A stretch of DNA of 27,029 bases from DATLEX01 sp035525045. Lineage in GTDB: Bacteria; Acidobacteriota; Thermoanaerobaculia; Gp7-AA8. A model generated the notes under the pieces. The model worked only from the letters and a program-made list of their open reading frames with translations, made no database searches and was not told where the DNA came from. The stretch is from assembly GCA_035525045.1 (NCBI GenBank), contig DATLEX010000329.1, positions 1 to 27,029 on the forward strand, written 5' to 3'. Position numbers and translations under genes: made by a program. Each line of letters opens with the position of its first letter. Position 1 is the first letter of the stretch. This document shows, piece after piece, positions 16,081-24,661 of this stretch.

Positions 16081-17620
16081 GATCTTCCGGCACCGGCGGG
16101 CGGCGCCGGTCCGGATGTGGGAACGGGTGCTCGTCGCCGTTCTGATCTTCCTGGCCGTGCAGAGCGTGGTGATCTTCGGCTTCTGGTGGTTCCAGGTGCG
16201 GAACGTCAGCAATCCGATCCTGTTCGTGCTGCTGTCGATCGCCACCTGGTACGGCATCTTCCGGATGTTCGTCGGCTGGTACAACCTCTTTCATATCCAG
16301 CAGCCCGAGCCCCTCCTCCCCTCCCCGGAAGGGCTGTCGGTGGCCATCTTCACCACCTCCTCTCCCGGCGAGCCGTACGAGATGTTCGTCCGCACGCTGG
16401 CCGCCGCGCGCGAGATCCGCTATCCCCACACGACGTATCTGCTCGACGATACCGGCGATCCCCGCTTCGCCGCGCTGGCGCGGGAGATGGGGGCGGTGCA
16501 CCTCGAGCTGGTCGGATATCCGGGGGCGAAGGCCGGAAAGATCAACGAGGCGCTGAAGAGGACCACGGAAGAGTTCATCCTCGTGCTCGATCCCGACCAC
16601 ATCCCCTTCCCGGAGCTCTTCGATCGCGTCCTCGGCTACTTCAACGATCCGCTGGTCGGGTTCGTCCAAGTGTCGCAGGCCTACTACAACCCGCCGCAGT
16701 CGTTCGTGGCCCGAGCGGCGGCGGAACAGACCTTCACCTTCTACGGTCCGATCCTGCAGGGGATGCAGGGGACGGGGACGGCGGTGGCCATCGGGGCGAA
16801 CTGCACCTTCCGCCGGACGGCGCTGGAGTCGATCGGCGGCCACGGGATCGGCCTGGCCGAGGACCTGGTGACGTCGATCCGCCTTCACGGGGCGGGGTGG
16901 AAGTCGGTCTACGTGCCGGAGATCGTCTCCCGCGGCCTCGTGCCGTTCGACCTCGACTCCTTCCTCAAGCAGCAGCTCAAGTGGTCGCGGGGCGTTCACG
17001 AGGTGCTGTTCCGCGAGTATCCACGGGCCTTCCGCCGCCTGAGCTTCCACCAGAAGATCTCCTACTTCATGATCGGCAGCTACTACCTGGTCGGGCTGAC
17101 GTCGCTGATCTACTTCACCATTCCGCTGCTCTACCTCTGGCTGGGCGCCCAGCCGGCGGCGATGCTCCTGGCCGAGTACCTCGAGCGGGCCGTTCCGGTC
17201 GGCCTGCTCGGGCTGGCTATCTACCGCGTCTCACAGCAGTGGCTGTGTGATCCCGATCGCGAGCGCGGGTGGCACTGGCGTGGGACCCTTCTGAAGATCG
17301 GGGCCTGGAACGTCTATCTGAAGGGGCTGTGGCTGGCCATTCGAGGAGTGGACGTTCCGTACATTCCGACGGTGAAGGAGCGGCGGGAGGGGGAGTTCTG
17401 GAGGCTGGCGCGGCTGCCGCTGTCGATCGTGGCGATCTCAGCAGTAACGCTGGCCGCCATCATCTACCGGCGGCTGTTCCTCCTCGACGAGTCCCACGTT
17501 CGCATCACGACGGAAGCAACCTTCGCCATGATCGGTTTCCTGATCGTCAACTGTATCTTCATGAGCGGGAGACTGTGGGCAGCCTGGCAGGACCGGAAAC
17601 GGTGGGAGCCTGAAGAGTGA
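16046..17620 (+). CDS. processive glycosyltransferase family 2, cellulose synthase-like
   Basis: A 524-residue membrane synthase likely to polymerise a beta-linked glycan from nucleotide sugars while passing it through the inner membrane. Two N-terminal TM helices (about 25-47, 58-77) precede a GT2 domain with LLDDTGD (D134, D135), DPDH (D182, D184), AED (D273, usually TED) and QQLKW at 309-313 (usually QxxRW). Four or so TM helices follow (about 335-375, 385-405, 455-475, 490-510). No PilZ domain is seen, unlike BcsA. It resembles YaiP/PgaC/CesA-like enzymes; sugar specificity cannot be read. It overlaps the exporter gene by 35 bases and the GH26 gene by 4. Confidence 0.88.
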   Translation: MRSKRAWADDSEIFRHRRAAPVRMWERVLVAVLIFLAVQSVVIFGFWWFQVRNVSNPILFVLLSIATWYGIFRMFVGWYNLFHIQQPEPLLPSPEGLSVAIFTTSSPGEPYEMFVRTLAAAREIRYPHTTYLLDDTGDPRFAALAREMGAVHLELVGYPGAKAGKINEALKRTTEEFILVLDPDHIPFPELFDRVLGYFNDPLVGFVQVSQAYYNPPQSFVARAAAEQTFTFYGPILQGMQGTGTAVAIGANCTFRRTALESIGGHGIGLAEDLVTSIRLHGAGWKSVYVPEIVSRGLVPFDLDSFLKQQLKWSRGVHEVLFREYPRAFRRLSFHQKISYFMIGSYYLVGLTSLIYFTIPLLYLWLGAQPAAMLLAEYLERAVPVGLLGLAIYRVSQQWLCDPDRERGWHWRGTLLKIGAWNVYLKGLWLAIRGVDVPYIPTVKERREGEFWRLARLPLSIVAISAVTLAAIIYRRLFLLDESHVRITTEATFAMIGFLIVNCIFMSGRLWAAWQDRKRWEPEE

Positions 17621-18783
17621 CACCTCGGCGACGATATCTGGTGCTGTTTTTCGCCCTCGGGTGGCTGGTGGCCATCGGAGTGGCCTTCCAGTACGGCCTG
17701 GCCGGCGCGGTTGGCGCCGCCTACCGGAGCGTGTCGTCACGCCTGGAACGGCTCAGCCAGCGGGCCTCGGACGCGGAAGGGGCGGCGCTGGCGCGAGTCC
17801 GCAACACGTCACGCCGCGAATACCTCGCGCCGATGCAGGGCATGCTCGCCTCGACGGAAGCCCTGAAGAACCCCTCCCGGATGCTCTTCGGCGCCTACGA
17901 CGGCGGCTTCCCGAGCGACACATCCGGCTTCGTGGGGCTCGAGACCGCGCTGCGATACCGCTTTCCGGTCGTCTCCTTCTACACCGCCTGGGGCGACCGC
18001 CCCGACCAGCAGTTCCCGCTCCGCATGGTGGAGACGATCGACCGCCTCGGGTCGGTGCCGATGATCACCTGGGAGCCGTGGGTCACCGACTTCGACCCGA
18101 GGCTGCGGCCGAACCTCCCCCCGAGCCCCGAGCGCGAGTACGCGTCGCTGGCGGCGATCGCGAAGGGAGAATATGACTTCTACATCAGCCCGTGGGCGGA
18201 GGCGGCGGCGCGTTTCGAGAAACCGATCTTCCTCCGATTCGCGCACGAGATGAACGACCCCTACCGCTATCCGTGGGGCCCGCAGAACGGCAACCGCCCC
18301 GACGACTTCATCGGCGCCTGGCGCCGGGTCCACGACATCTTCCAGAAGAGGGGAGCGACGAACGTCCTCTGGGTCTGGTCGCCGCACATCTCCATGCCAT
18401 GGTTCGAGTACTACTACCCCGGTGACCATGTCGTGGACTGGGTTGGGTTGGGGATTCTCAACTACGGAACGGTGGCGAGCTGGTCTCGATGGTGGAGCTT
18501 TCATCAGATCCTCGACAAGTCGTACCCGACGCTCTCGAAGTTCGGGAAGCCGATGATGATCGCCGAGATGGGGACGCTGTCCCAGGGTGGCGAGGTGCTG
18601 GAGTGGTACAAGCAGGCCTTCTACCATCTCGAGCACACGTACGGGAGAATCCGCTCGATCGTCTTCTTCAATCAGTCGCGGGACGTCACCATGTCAAACT
18701 ATCCGCTGAACTGGACCATCGTCCAGGATCCGCGGGCAACCGAGTTCGTGGCGCGTGAGCTGGCGCGCTTCTCCGCTCACTGA
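17617..18783 (+). CDS. membrane-anchored glycoside hydrolase family 26 protein
   Basis: A 388-residue protein with an N-terminal anchor (residues about 7-30), a helical linker, and a GH26-like (beta/alpha)8 domain from about 85. Catalytic residues fit clan GH-A: acid/base E211 in FLRFAHEMN and nucleophile E317 in MIAEMGT, with a spacing of 106 close to that of known GH26 mannanases (E212 and E320 in Cellvibrio Man26A). Substrate-site segments are PMITWEPWVTDFD and YRYPWG. GH26 acts on beta-1,4-mannan, beta-1,3/1,4-glucan or beta-1,3-xylan. Start GTG 17617 overlaps the synthase stop (GTGA), so it is coupled. By analogy with BcsZ or PgaB it may trim or edit the nascent polymer in the periplasm; that is inference. 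Confidence 0.85.
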   Translation: MTPRRRYLVLFFALGWLVAIGVAFQYGLAGAVGAAYRSVSSRLERLSQRASDAEGAALARVRNTSRREYLAPMQGMLASTEALKNPSRMLFGAYDGGFPSDTSGFVGLETALRYRFPVVSFYTAWGDRPDQQFPLRMVETIDRLGSVPMITWEPWVTDFDPRLRPNLPPSPEREYASLAAIAKGEYDFYISPWAEAAARFEKPIFLRFAHEMNDPYRYPWGPQNGNRPDDFIGAWRRVHDIFQKRGATNVLWVWSPHISMPWFEYYYPGDHVVDWVGLGILNYGTVASWSRWWSFHQILDKSYPTLSKFGKPMMIAEMGTLSQGGEVLEWYKQAFYHLEHTYGRIRSIVFFNQSRDVTMSNYPLNWTIVQDPRATEFVARELARFSAH

Positions 18784-18792
18784 GGTCGATCC

Positions 18793-20376
18793 ATGTCCAT
18801 TCGTTCCTTTGCCGTCGCAGCACTCGTCTTTCTTGCCGCCGCTGCCGCCGGCGCCCAGACCTTCTCCGGGACGGTGCGGAATGCGGCCGGCGGGCCACTG
18901 GCGGACATGACCGTCCAGGCGTACAACCCGGCCGGCTTTCCGGTGACGACGACAACGAACTCGCAGGGCGGCTACTTTCTCGGCGTCTCGCCGGGCACCT
19001 ACCGCCTGGTGGCGTACGACAACAGCGGCACGTATGCGGTCAGCTTTGGCGGTGCCCCTTCGTTCGAGCAGTCGGAGGCCATCAACCTCAGCGCCGGGCA
19101 GGGGGCGACGGTGAATTTCGTCCTCCCGCTGGGCGTGAAGATCGAAGGATTCGTCGGGAGCGCCATATCGGGAGCGGCGTTGCACGGGGCCGTCGTGGCC
19201 GCGTACAACCTCGATGGCTCCAGGCGCACCTTTGTGACGACCAATGCCGACGGTTCCTACAACCTGACCGTGCCTCCCGGCAGCTACAAGATCGCCTCCT
19301 ATCACGACGTGACTCCGCTGATCCCCACGTTCTTTCAGAACCGCCGGCTCTTCGAGGAAGCGGTGGTGGTGACGCCGCCGGCGTCGGACGTCAATTTCGG
19401 GCTCGCTCCCGGCACGAAACTCCTCGGCCGGGTCAGGGAACAGCACTCCGGGCTGCCGCTGGCCGGACTCTCCGCCGTCGCCTACGACCTGCAGGGAAAC
19501 GTGCAGTTCAGAACGGAGAGCAAGCCGTCGGGAGACTTCGCTTTCGTCCTGCCGCCCGGCTCGTACAAGTTCTCCATCGAGGACGTCGGCGGCCGCTACC
19601 AGACCACGTTTTTCAAGGACGCGACGAGCTTCGCCGCCGGCGCGGCCGTCTCCGCGGACAGCGCGGCGCCACTCCTGGAGTTCGCGGTCGGCCGCATTCC
19701 CGACGCGGAGCCGAAGACGACGCTCTATGTCCCCGTCATCATCCACGGTGCGGGGCAGGAGGGGACGTTCTTCAAGTCCGACGTCTGGATCCAGAATCCC
19801 GGCGAGAGTCCGCTCACGGTGACGGCCACGTTTCTCGCGGCGGGTGCCGGGCCGGGTATGCCGGTGGTCGTTCCCGCGCGCGGCCAGGTGCATCTGGAGG
19901 ATCTCGTGCAGAGCTTCTTCGGGACCAGCGGGGCAGGGGCGCTGCGCCTGGAGGCCGATGCGCCGTTCCGGGCCACGAGCCGGACGTACAACGTCCCGCC
20001 GAACGCCGATGTGACGGGCACCTTCGGTCTTTCCATCCCGGCGCAGTCGGTGGGCGGCTCGCTCGGCCGGGCCGCGCTGGCCGGTCTGGCCGAGAACGCC
20101 GCCAGCCGCACGAACATCGGCCTGATGAATCCGCAGCCGCATGCACTGGATGTGAAGGTGGAAGTCTTCTCCCCCAACGGAGTCTTCCTCGGCAGCCAGC
20201 TCTTCCCGTTGGAGCCGGGACAATGGATCCAGCCTTCCGTCCTCCTGGTCGTCGGGGTGGGGTTCGACCACGCCTACGCCATCGTCAGCTCGGCCGGCGG
20301 CTCGTTCTTCTCGTATGCGGCGGTTGTGGACAACAAGAGCGGCGACGGGACGATCATCCTCCCCAGCGGCGACTGA
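18793..20376 (+). CDS. secreted protein with CarboxypepD_reg-like repeats
   Basis: A 527-residue exported protein with a clear signal peptide ending AAAAAGAQ (about residue 22). Three beta-sandwich repeats follow at about 23-105, 112-195 and 200-290. Each has an inner GxV or GxVR opening, a DGSYNLTVPPGSYK-type turn (G-x-Y/F-x-(x)-V-x-P-G-x-Y) and a tail strand. The C-terminal 220 residues start with TTLYVPVIIHGAG and contain VWIQNPGESPLTVTATF, resembling Ig-like or FixG-type domains seen in Acidobacteria secreted proteins. No catalytic residues are evident. It lies nine bases after the GH26 stop in the same direction, so it probably belongs to the same operon, perhaps binding the polysaccharide. 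Function unknown. Confidence 0.8.
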   Translation: MSIRSFAVAALVFLAAAAAGAQTFSGTVRNAAGGPLADMTVQAYNPAGFPVTTTTNSQGGYFLGVSPGTYRLVAYDNSGTYAVSFGGAPSFEQSEAINLSAGQGATVNFVLPLGVKIEGFVGSAISGAALHGAVVAAYNLDGSRRTFVTTNADGSYNLTVPPGSYKIASYHDVTPLIPTFFQNRRLFEEAVVVTPPASDVNFGLAPGTKLLGRVREQHSGLPLAGLSAVAYDLQGNVQFRTESKPSGDFAFVLPPGSYKFSIEDVGGRYQTTFFKDATSFAAGAAVSADSAAPLLEFAVGRIPDAEPKTTLYVPVIIHGAGQEGTFFKSDVWIQNPGESPLTVTATFLAAGAGPGMPVVVPARGQVHLEDLVQSFFGTSGAGALRLEADAPFRATSRTYNVPPNADVTGTFGLSIPAQSVGGSLGRAALAGLAENAASRTNIGLMNPQPHALDVKVEVFSPNGVFLGSQLFPLEPGQWIQPSVLLVVGVGFDHAYAIVSSAGGSFFSYAAVVDNKSGDGTIILPSGD

Positions 20377-20411
20377 GCCGGACACCCGGCGTGGCTCGGG
20401 ATGAGAATGGC
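20377..20411. terminator. short convergent intergenic hairpin
   Basis: The 35 bases between two convergent genes contain GAGCC and GGCTC arms and a CCGG-CCGG pair, but no T run. It could end transcription from either side; this is weak. Confidence 0.3.
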
Positions 20412-22910
20412 CTACACGCGGCTCTTCCCCACGAAGCGCACGACCTTCTCCGCTTCCATCGGCCGGCTGACGTAGTAGCCCTGCATCTCCGTGCAGCCAC
20501 GGGAGGCGAGGAATTCCCACTGCTCGCCGGTCTCGATCCCCTCGGCCACGGTACGCAGCCCGAGGCTGGCGGCCAGGTGGAGGATGGCCTCCACGATCGG
20601 CGCGTCGAGCACGGCGTGGCTCACACCGGAGACGAATGAGCGATCGATCTTCACCGTGCTGATGGGGAACCGCTTCAGATAGGTGAGCGAGGACTGCCCG
20701 GTGCCGAAGTCGTCGAGGGCGATCCCGATCCCGCGGTCCCGAAGCCGTTGCAGCATGGAGATCGTCCGCTCCGACTTCTGCATGGCCATGGTCTCGGTGA
20801 TCTCCAGCTCGAGCGCGCTGGGCGGCAGGCCGCATTCGCCGAGAGCTCGATCGATCATTCCCAGGAAGTCGCGCTGGTGGAACTGCCGGGCCGAGACGTT
20901 CACGCCGACGCGCAGGTGCTTCATCCCCAGGTCGTGCCACTCCTTCGTCTGCCGGCAGGCCTCGCGCAGGACGCACTCGCCGATGGGAATGATCAACCCG
21001 GTGTACTCGGCCAGGGAGATGAATCCGGCCGGCTCGATCAGCCCGGCCTCGGGGTGCCGCCAGCGGACCAGCGCCTCCAGCGCCACCACTTCCCGCGTCC
21101 GGGCGTTCACCTGGGGCTGGTAGAAGACGACGATCTCGTCGCGCTCGACGGCGTGGCGGAGGCTCTCCTCCATCGACATCCGCCCCAGACTCTTGCGAGC
21201 CATCGTCTCGCTGTAGAACTGGTACGTCGCGCCGCCGCCCTCCTTGACGCGGTACATGGTTCCGTCGGCATGGGCCAGGAGCGTTTCGGGGTCCTCGCCA
21301 TCGGTCGGATACATGGCGATGCCGATGCTGGTGGTCACGCGCACGTCGTCATCCCCGATGACGAAGGGCTGCCGGATGGCCTTGATGACCTTCTCCGCCA
21401 CCATGGTGGCGTCGTCTGCGGAATTGAGGTCTGGGACCAGCAGGGTGAACTCGTCCCCGCCGATCCTGCCCACCGTGTCGTCCTGGCGGAGACAGGCAGA
21501 GAGGCGGTCGGCGACCATCTGCAGAAGTTGGTCCCCCGCGGCGTGCCCGAGGGTGTCGTTGACGATCTTCAGATCATCGAGGTCGAGGAACATCACCGCC
21601 AGCGGCTGGTGGCGTCGCCGGGCGTGCGCGAGCGCGACCGTGAGACGGTCGAGGAAGAGCATCCGGTTGGGCAGCCCGGTCAGCGGATCGTGGTAGGCCT
21701 GGTACTCGACTTCCTGCTCGGTCCGTTTGCGATCGGTGATGTCGAGGACGATCCCCTCCACCAGCGGCGTGTCTTCGTGCTCGGCGGTGGAGGCGGTGAG
21801 CGTTTCCAGCACCCAGATGACGTCGCCGTCGCGGCGGAGGAGGCGGGCCTCGTGGTTGACGGCCGACCCCTTCTCGAGCAGTTGCTCCATGACCTGCTGG
21901 TGGTCGGTGGCGTCGAAGTAGGTGATGGTGCCCTTGTTCTGGATCAGATCCTCGGCGGACTCGAACCCGAGCATCCGCGCCGCGGAGTCGTTGCAGCTGA
22001 TGACCCGCCCGTCGAGGTGGGCGATGTACACCCCGGAGAGGTTTCGCTCGAAGAGCAGGCGATACCGCCGCTCTGCGCGACGCCGCTCGGTCATCTCCTC
22101 CCGGAGCTCGCGGGTCCTCTCCTCGACCCGTTGCTCGAGGGTGCGGTTCAGCGCGGCCAGCTCGCCCTGCGCCTGCTCCAGCCGGCCGAGCATGGTGTTG
22201 AACGACCGCGCCAGCTGCGCCACCTCGTCGCGTCCTTCCACCTGAGCCCGCTCACCGAGGTTGCCGCCGGCGATGCGCTTCGTCGTCTCCGCCATCCCCC
22301 GGAGCGGACTGATGATGGCCCTGCTGATGGCCACGGCGAAGAAAATGCCGATGGCGAAGATCGCGATCGCCACCGCCGTCACCATGCGCTTGTTGATCTC
22401 GACCTCCTGGTTCAGGCGGTCCGTGGTCATTCCGAGGAAAATCTCGCCGAGGTGCCGGCCCTGATCGAAGACCGGCACCCGGGCCTGGTAGATCCGCTGG
22501 CCGACGAATCCGCCGAAGGCGCGCGGCCTCTCCACGCCGCGGCTCGAGGGGATCTCCTGCGGCGCCATCTCCACGTCCCGGAAGCGGAGATAATCGGCCA
22601 GCTGCGGGTTGTAGGCGGCGAACGGCCGCTCGCCCACCCGCTCGAATACCACGATGTACGCCACGTCCGGGTTCTGCCGGATGGCGTCGAGCGCCCGGTA
22701 GACGTCCGGCAAGTCACCCGTGGCCAGGCCGGGGGCCACGCTCAGGGCCGCCATCTGCGAGACGACATGGGCCTCGTCCGCGGTGATCCGGGCCGCCTGC
22801 TCCCGCAGCCGGGCCGGAAAGTAGAAGTAGATGAAAATCGAGATCAGTGCGACGAGCAGCGTCGTCGCCAAGGCGACCTTGGTCTGGATCGATGAACCCG
22901 GCAGGCGCAT
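20412..22910 (-). CDS. GGDEF-EAL membrane protein with HAMP and PAS domains
   Basis: An 832-residue c-di-GMP signalling protein. TM1 at about 12-30 and TM2 at about 173-195 enclose a periplasmic sensor. HAMP follows at about 195-250, then a coiled coil, PAS at about 280-400, GGDEF with intact GGDEF motif at 484-488, and an EAL domain. EAL residues look complete: EALVRW (E612), NVSARQF, ELEITETM, DDFGTG, KIDRSFV, AEGIET. Both cyclase and phosphodiesterase activity are possible; proteins of this layout often act mainly as phosphodiesterases. It is the last gene of the minus-strand run after nadB. ATG 22910 gives MRLPGSSIQTK directly before TM1. It faces the polysaccharide genes convergently, so a regulatory link is only suggested by proximity. 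Confidence 0.95.
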   Translation of the reverse strand: MRLPGSSIQTKVALATTLLVALISIFIYFYFPARLREQAARITADEAHVVSQMAALSVAPGLATGDLPDVYRALDAIRQNPDVAYIVVFERVGERPFAAYNPQLADYLRFRDVEMAPQEIPSSRGVERPRAFGGFVGQRIYQARVPVFDQGRHLGEIFLGMTTDRLNQEVEINKRMVTAVAIAIFAIGIFFAVAISRAIISPLRGMAETTKRIAGGNLGERAQVEGRDEVAQLARSFNTMLGRLEQAQGELAALNRTLEQRVEERTRELREEMTERRRAERRYRLLFERNLSGVYIAHLDGRVISCNDSAARMLGFESAEDLIQNKGTITYFDATDHQQVMEQLLEKGSAVNHEARLLRRDGDVIWVLETLTASTAEHEDTPLVEGIVLDITDRKRTEQEVEYQAYHDPLTGLPNRMLFLDRLTVALAHARRRHQPLAVMFLDLDDLKIVNDTLGHAAGDQLLQMVADRLSACLRQDDTVGRIGGDEFTLLVPDLNSADDATMVAEKVIKAIRQPFVIGDDDVRVTTSIGIAMYPTDGEDPETLLAHADGTMYRVKEGGGATYQFYSETMARKSLGRMSMEESLRHAVERDEIVVFYQPQVNARTREVVALEALVRWRHPEAGLIEPAGFISLAEYTGLIIPIGECVLREACRQTKEWHDLGMKHLRVGVNVSARQFHQRDFLGMIDRALGECGLPPSALELEITETMAMQKSERTISMLQRLRDRGIGIALDDFGTGQSSLTYLKRFPISTVKIDRSFVSGVSHAVLDAPIVEAILHLAASLGLRTVAEGIETGEQWEFLASRGCTEMQGYYVSRPMEAEKVVRFVGKSRV

Positions 22911-22934
22911 GGGTGGAGCACCATTCTACCGGTC

Positions 22935-22990
22935 CTCAGGGCTCAGGGCTCGGGGCTCGGAGGTGGCTTGGCAGTGAACGCCCGAGCCCC
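22935..22990. repeat. heptamer hairpin, CTCAGGG/CTCGGGG type
   Basis: Two CTCAGGG units, CTCGGGG and CTCGGAG (22935-22962) face a short right arm, CCCGAGCCCC (22981-22990). A 9-base stem pairs 22952-22960 with 22982-22990. It lies two bases after the nadB stop and 24 bases before the GGDEF-EAL start. Confidence 0.85.
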
Positions 22991-22992
22991 TC

Positions 22993-24645
22993 TCAGTCCT
23001 TCCTAAAATGCGCTCCGCGCGACTGCGGATTGCGGATCGCCGAGGCGGCGACGATGGCCGCCATCCGCTGCCCGTGGAAGAGCTCGACGATCGATTTGCT
23101 GATCGCCGCCTCGTGATAGAACTTCTCCAGGCGGTACCCGAGCTGGTTCATGTCCGCCACGGCTCGTTTGAGCCGCTCGTAGGTCCGGACGATCCCCACG
23201 TAGTTCCACATCGTGTTCTGGATCGCGGTCCAGTCCTGCAGGATGAGGGCGGGATCCTCGACGTTCTCCGAACCGGGCGGCTGCCAGTCGGGGATGGAGC
23301 TGAGCGTCGACTCCGCGACCTCGCCGATCCCCGGGCGGCGCGAGGAAGGGGCACGCCGTACGCCCGCGGCCGCAACCGGCGGAATCGCCGTGAGCTTCTC
23401 CCGGATCGACTGCGCCGCGTAGTAGCCCCAGGTCAGCCCCTCCAGCAGTGAGGTCGAGGCCAGGCGGTTCCCGCCGTGCACGCCGGAGCAGGAGGTCTCG
23501 CCCACGGCGTAGAGCCGGCTGAGGGTCGACTCGCCGGAGGTGTTCACCAGGATGCCGCCGCAGAAGTAGTGCGCCGCCGGAACGACCGGGATGGCCTCGC
23601 GCTCGATGTCGATCCCGATCTCCGCGCACGCCTTCCGGATGTTCGGGAAGCGCTCCGCGATCGGCTGATGCCCGGTATAGAAGTTGGCCAGGTCGAGGAA
23701 GACGTGCTCCTCCTTGTTGGTGGTCATCTCCTCGACGATGGCGCGCGCCACGACGTCGCGGGGGGCCAGGTCCTTCAGTTCCCGCGAATACTTCTCCATG
23801 AAGTACTCCCCCTTGTGGTTGCGCAGCCGGGCCCCCTCGCCGCGGAGCGCCTCGGAGATGAGGAAGTGGTTCGCCTTCTTGTCCGCCAGCGCGGTGGGAT
23901 GGAACTGGACGTACTCCGCGTTCATGATGCGCGCCCCCGCGCGGTGGGCCATGACTGCGCCGTCGCCGATGGCGTGGCGGGTGTTCGTGCTGTGGAGGTA
24001 GATCTGGCCGACTCCTCCGGTAGCCAGGACCGTGAAGTCGGCGAAGAGCGTGTAGACATCCTTGCTCCGGTTGTCGAGCAGATAGGCCCCCACGCACTCG
24101 TTGGCCAGCCGGTAGCGCACCTGGATGTCGTTTGGATGGTGATGAGTGGTCAGGAGATCGACCGCCGTGACCTCGGTCACCAGCGTCACGTTCGGCTCGT
24201 TCTTCACCCGGTTCAGCAACGAGACCTCGATGGCCCGTCCGGTGGCGTCGCCGGCGTGGATGATCCGCGGGACCGAGTGCGCCCCCTCCTGGGTCAGGTC
24301 GAGCTCCCCCTCCTCGGTCGTGGAGAAGGGGACGTCGATCTGTTCGAGCAGGAGCTCCTTGACCACCCGGGGGCCCTCATCGGCGAGAAACCGGACCGCC
24401 TCTTCGTTGGAGAGCCCGGCGCCGGCCCGGAGAATGTCCGATACGAGTTTGTCCGGACTGTCGCCGGCCCCCTCGTAGATGATCCCGCCCTGCGCCCAGA
24501 ACGTGTTGCAGTCCTTCGGGTCGGCGGCCTTGGTGACGAGCAGGACGCGCACCCCCGCGCTGGCCAGCACGAAGGCGGTGGTCAGCCCGCCGATGCCGGT
24601 GCCGATGACGAGGACAGGGAAGTGCTCGCGGTTCCGGAGGGACAA
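22993..24645 (-). CDS. nadB: L-aspartate oxidase
   Basis: A 550-residue FAD flavoprotein that oxidises L-aspartate to iminoaspartate, the first step of de novo NAD synthesis. Evidence: FAD-binding VLVIGTGIGGLTTAFVLA, NTFWAQGGI, catalytic-loop HSVPRIIHAGDATGRAI, the flavin-site segment VQFHPTAL, SEALRGEGARL, AAHYFCGGI, and GVHGGNRLASTSLLEGL, as in the NadB/SdhA family. The start is TTG 24645, since an in-frame stop lies two codons upstream; a short AAAATTG repeat supplies it. The last 15 residues (IRNPQSRGAHF region) are encoded by a GATTGCG-type heptamer array and look appended. nadA and nadC are not in the window. Confidence 0.95.
   Translation of the reverse strand: MSLRNREHFPVLVIGTGIGGLTTAFVLASAGVRVLLVTKAADPKDCNTFWAQGGIIYEGAGDSPDKLVSDILRAGAGLSNEEAVRFLADEGPRVVKELLLEQIDVPFSTTEEGELDLTQEGAHSVPRIIHAGDATGRAIEVSLLNRVKNEPNVTLVTEVTAVDLLTTHHHPNDIQVRYRLANECVGAYLLDNRSKDVYTLFADFTVLATGGVGQIYLHSTNTRHAIGDGAVMAHRAGARIMNAEYVQFHPTALADKKANHFLISEALRGEGARLRNHKGEYFMEKYSRELKDLAPRDVVARAIVEEMTTNKEEHVFLDLANFYTGHQPIAERFPNIRKACAEIGIDIEREAIPVVPAAHYFCGGILVNTSGESTLSRLYAVGETSCSGVHGGNRLASTSLLEGLTWGYYAAQSIREKLTAIPPVAAAGVRRAPSSRRPGIGEVAESTLSSIPDWQPPGSENVEDPALILQDWTAIQNTMWNYVGIVRTYERLKRAVADMNQLGYRLEKFYHEAAISKSIVELFHGQRMAAIVAASAIRNPQSRGAHFRKD
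23021..23041. repeat. heptamer array inside nadB 3' end, GATTGCG type
   Basis: Units GACTGCG, GATTGCG and GATCGCC run in phase and encode AIRNPQS-like residues of the NadB tail. The same peptide is familiar from translated GATTGCG repeats in other genomes. Confidence 0.6.
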
Positions 24646-24656
24646 TTTTCAATTCC
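24643..24656. repeat. two-unit heptamer remnant, AAAATTG type
   Basis: On the minus strand GGAATTG is followed by AAAATTG, the second ending in the TTG used as nadB start. It lies five bases after the stop of the NYN gene. Only two units are present, so this could be chance. Confidence 0.4.
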
Positions 24657-24661
24657 CACCC

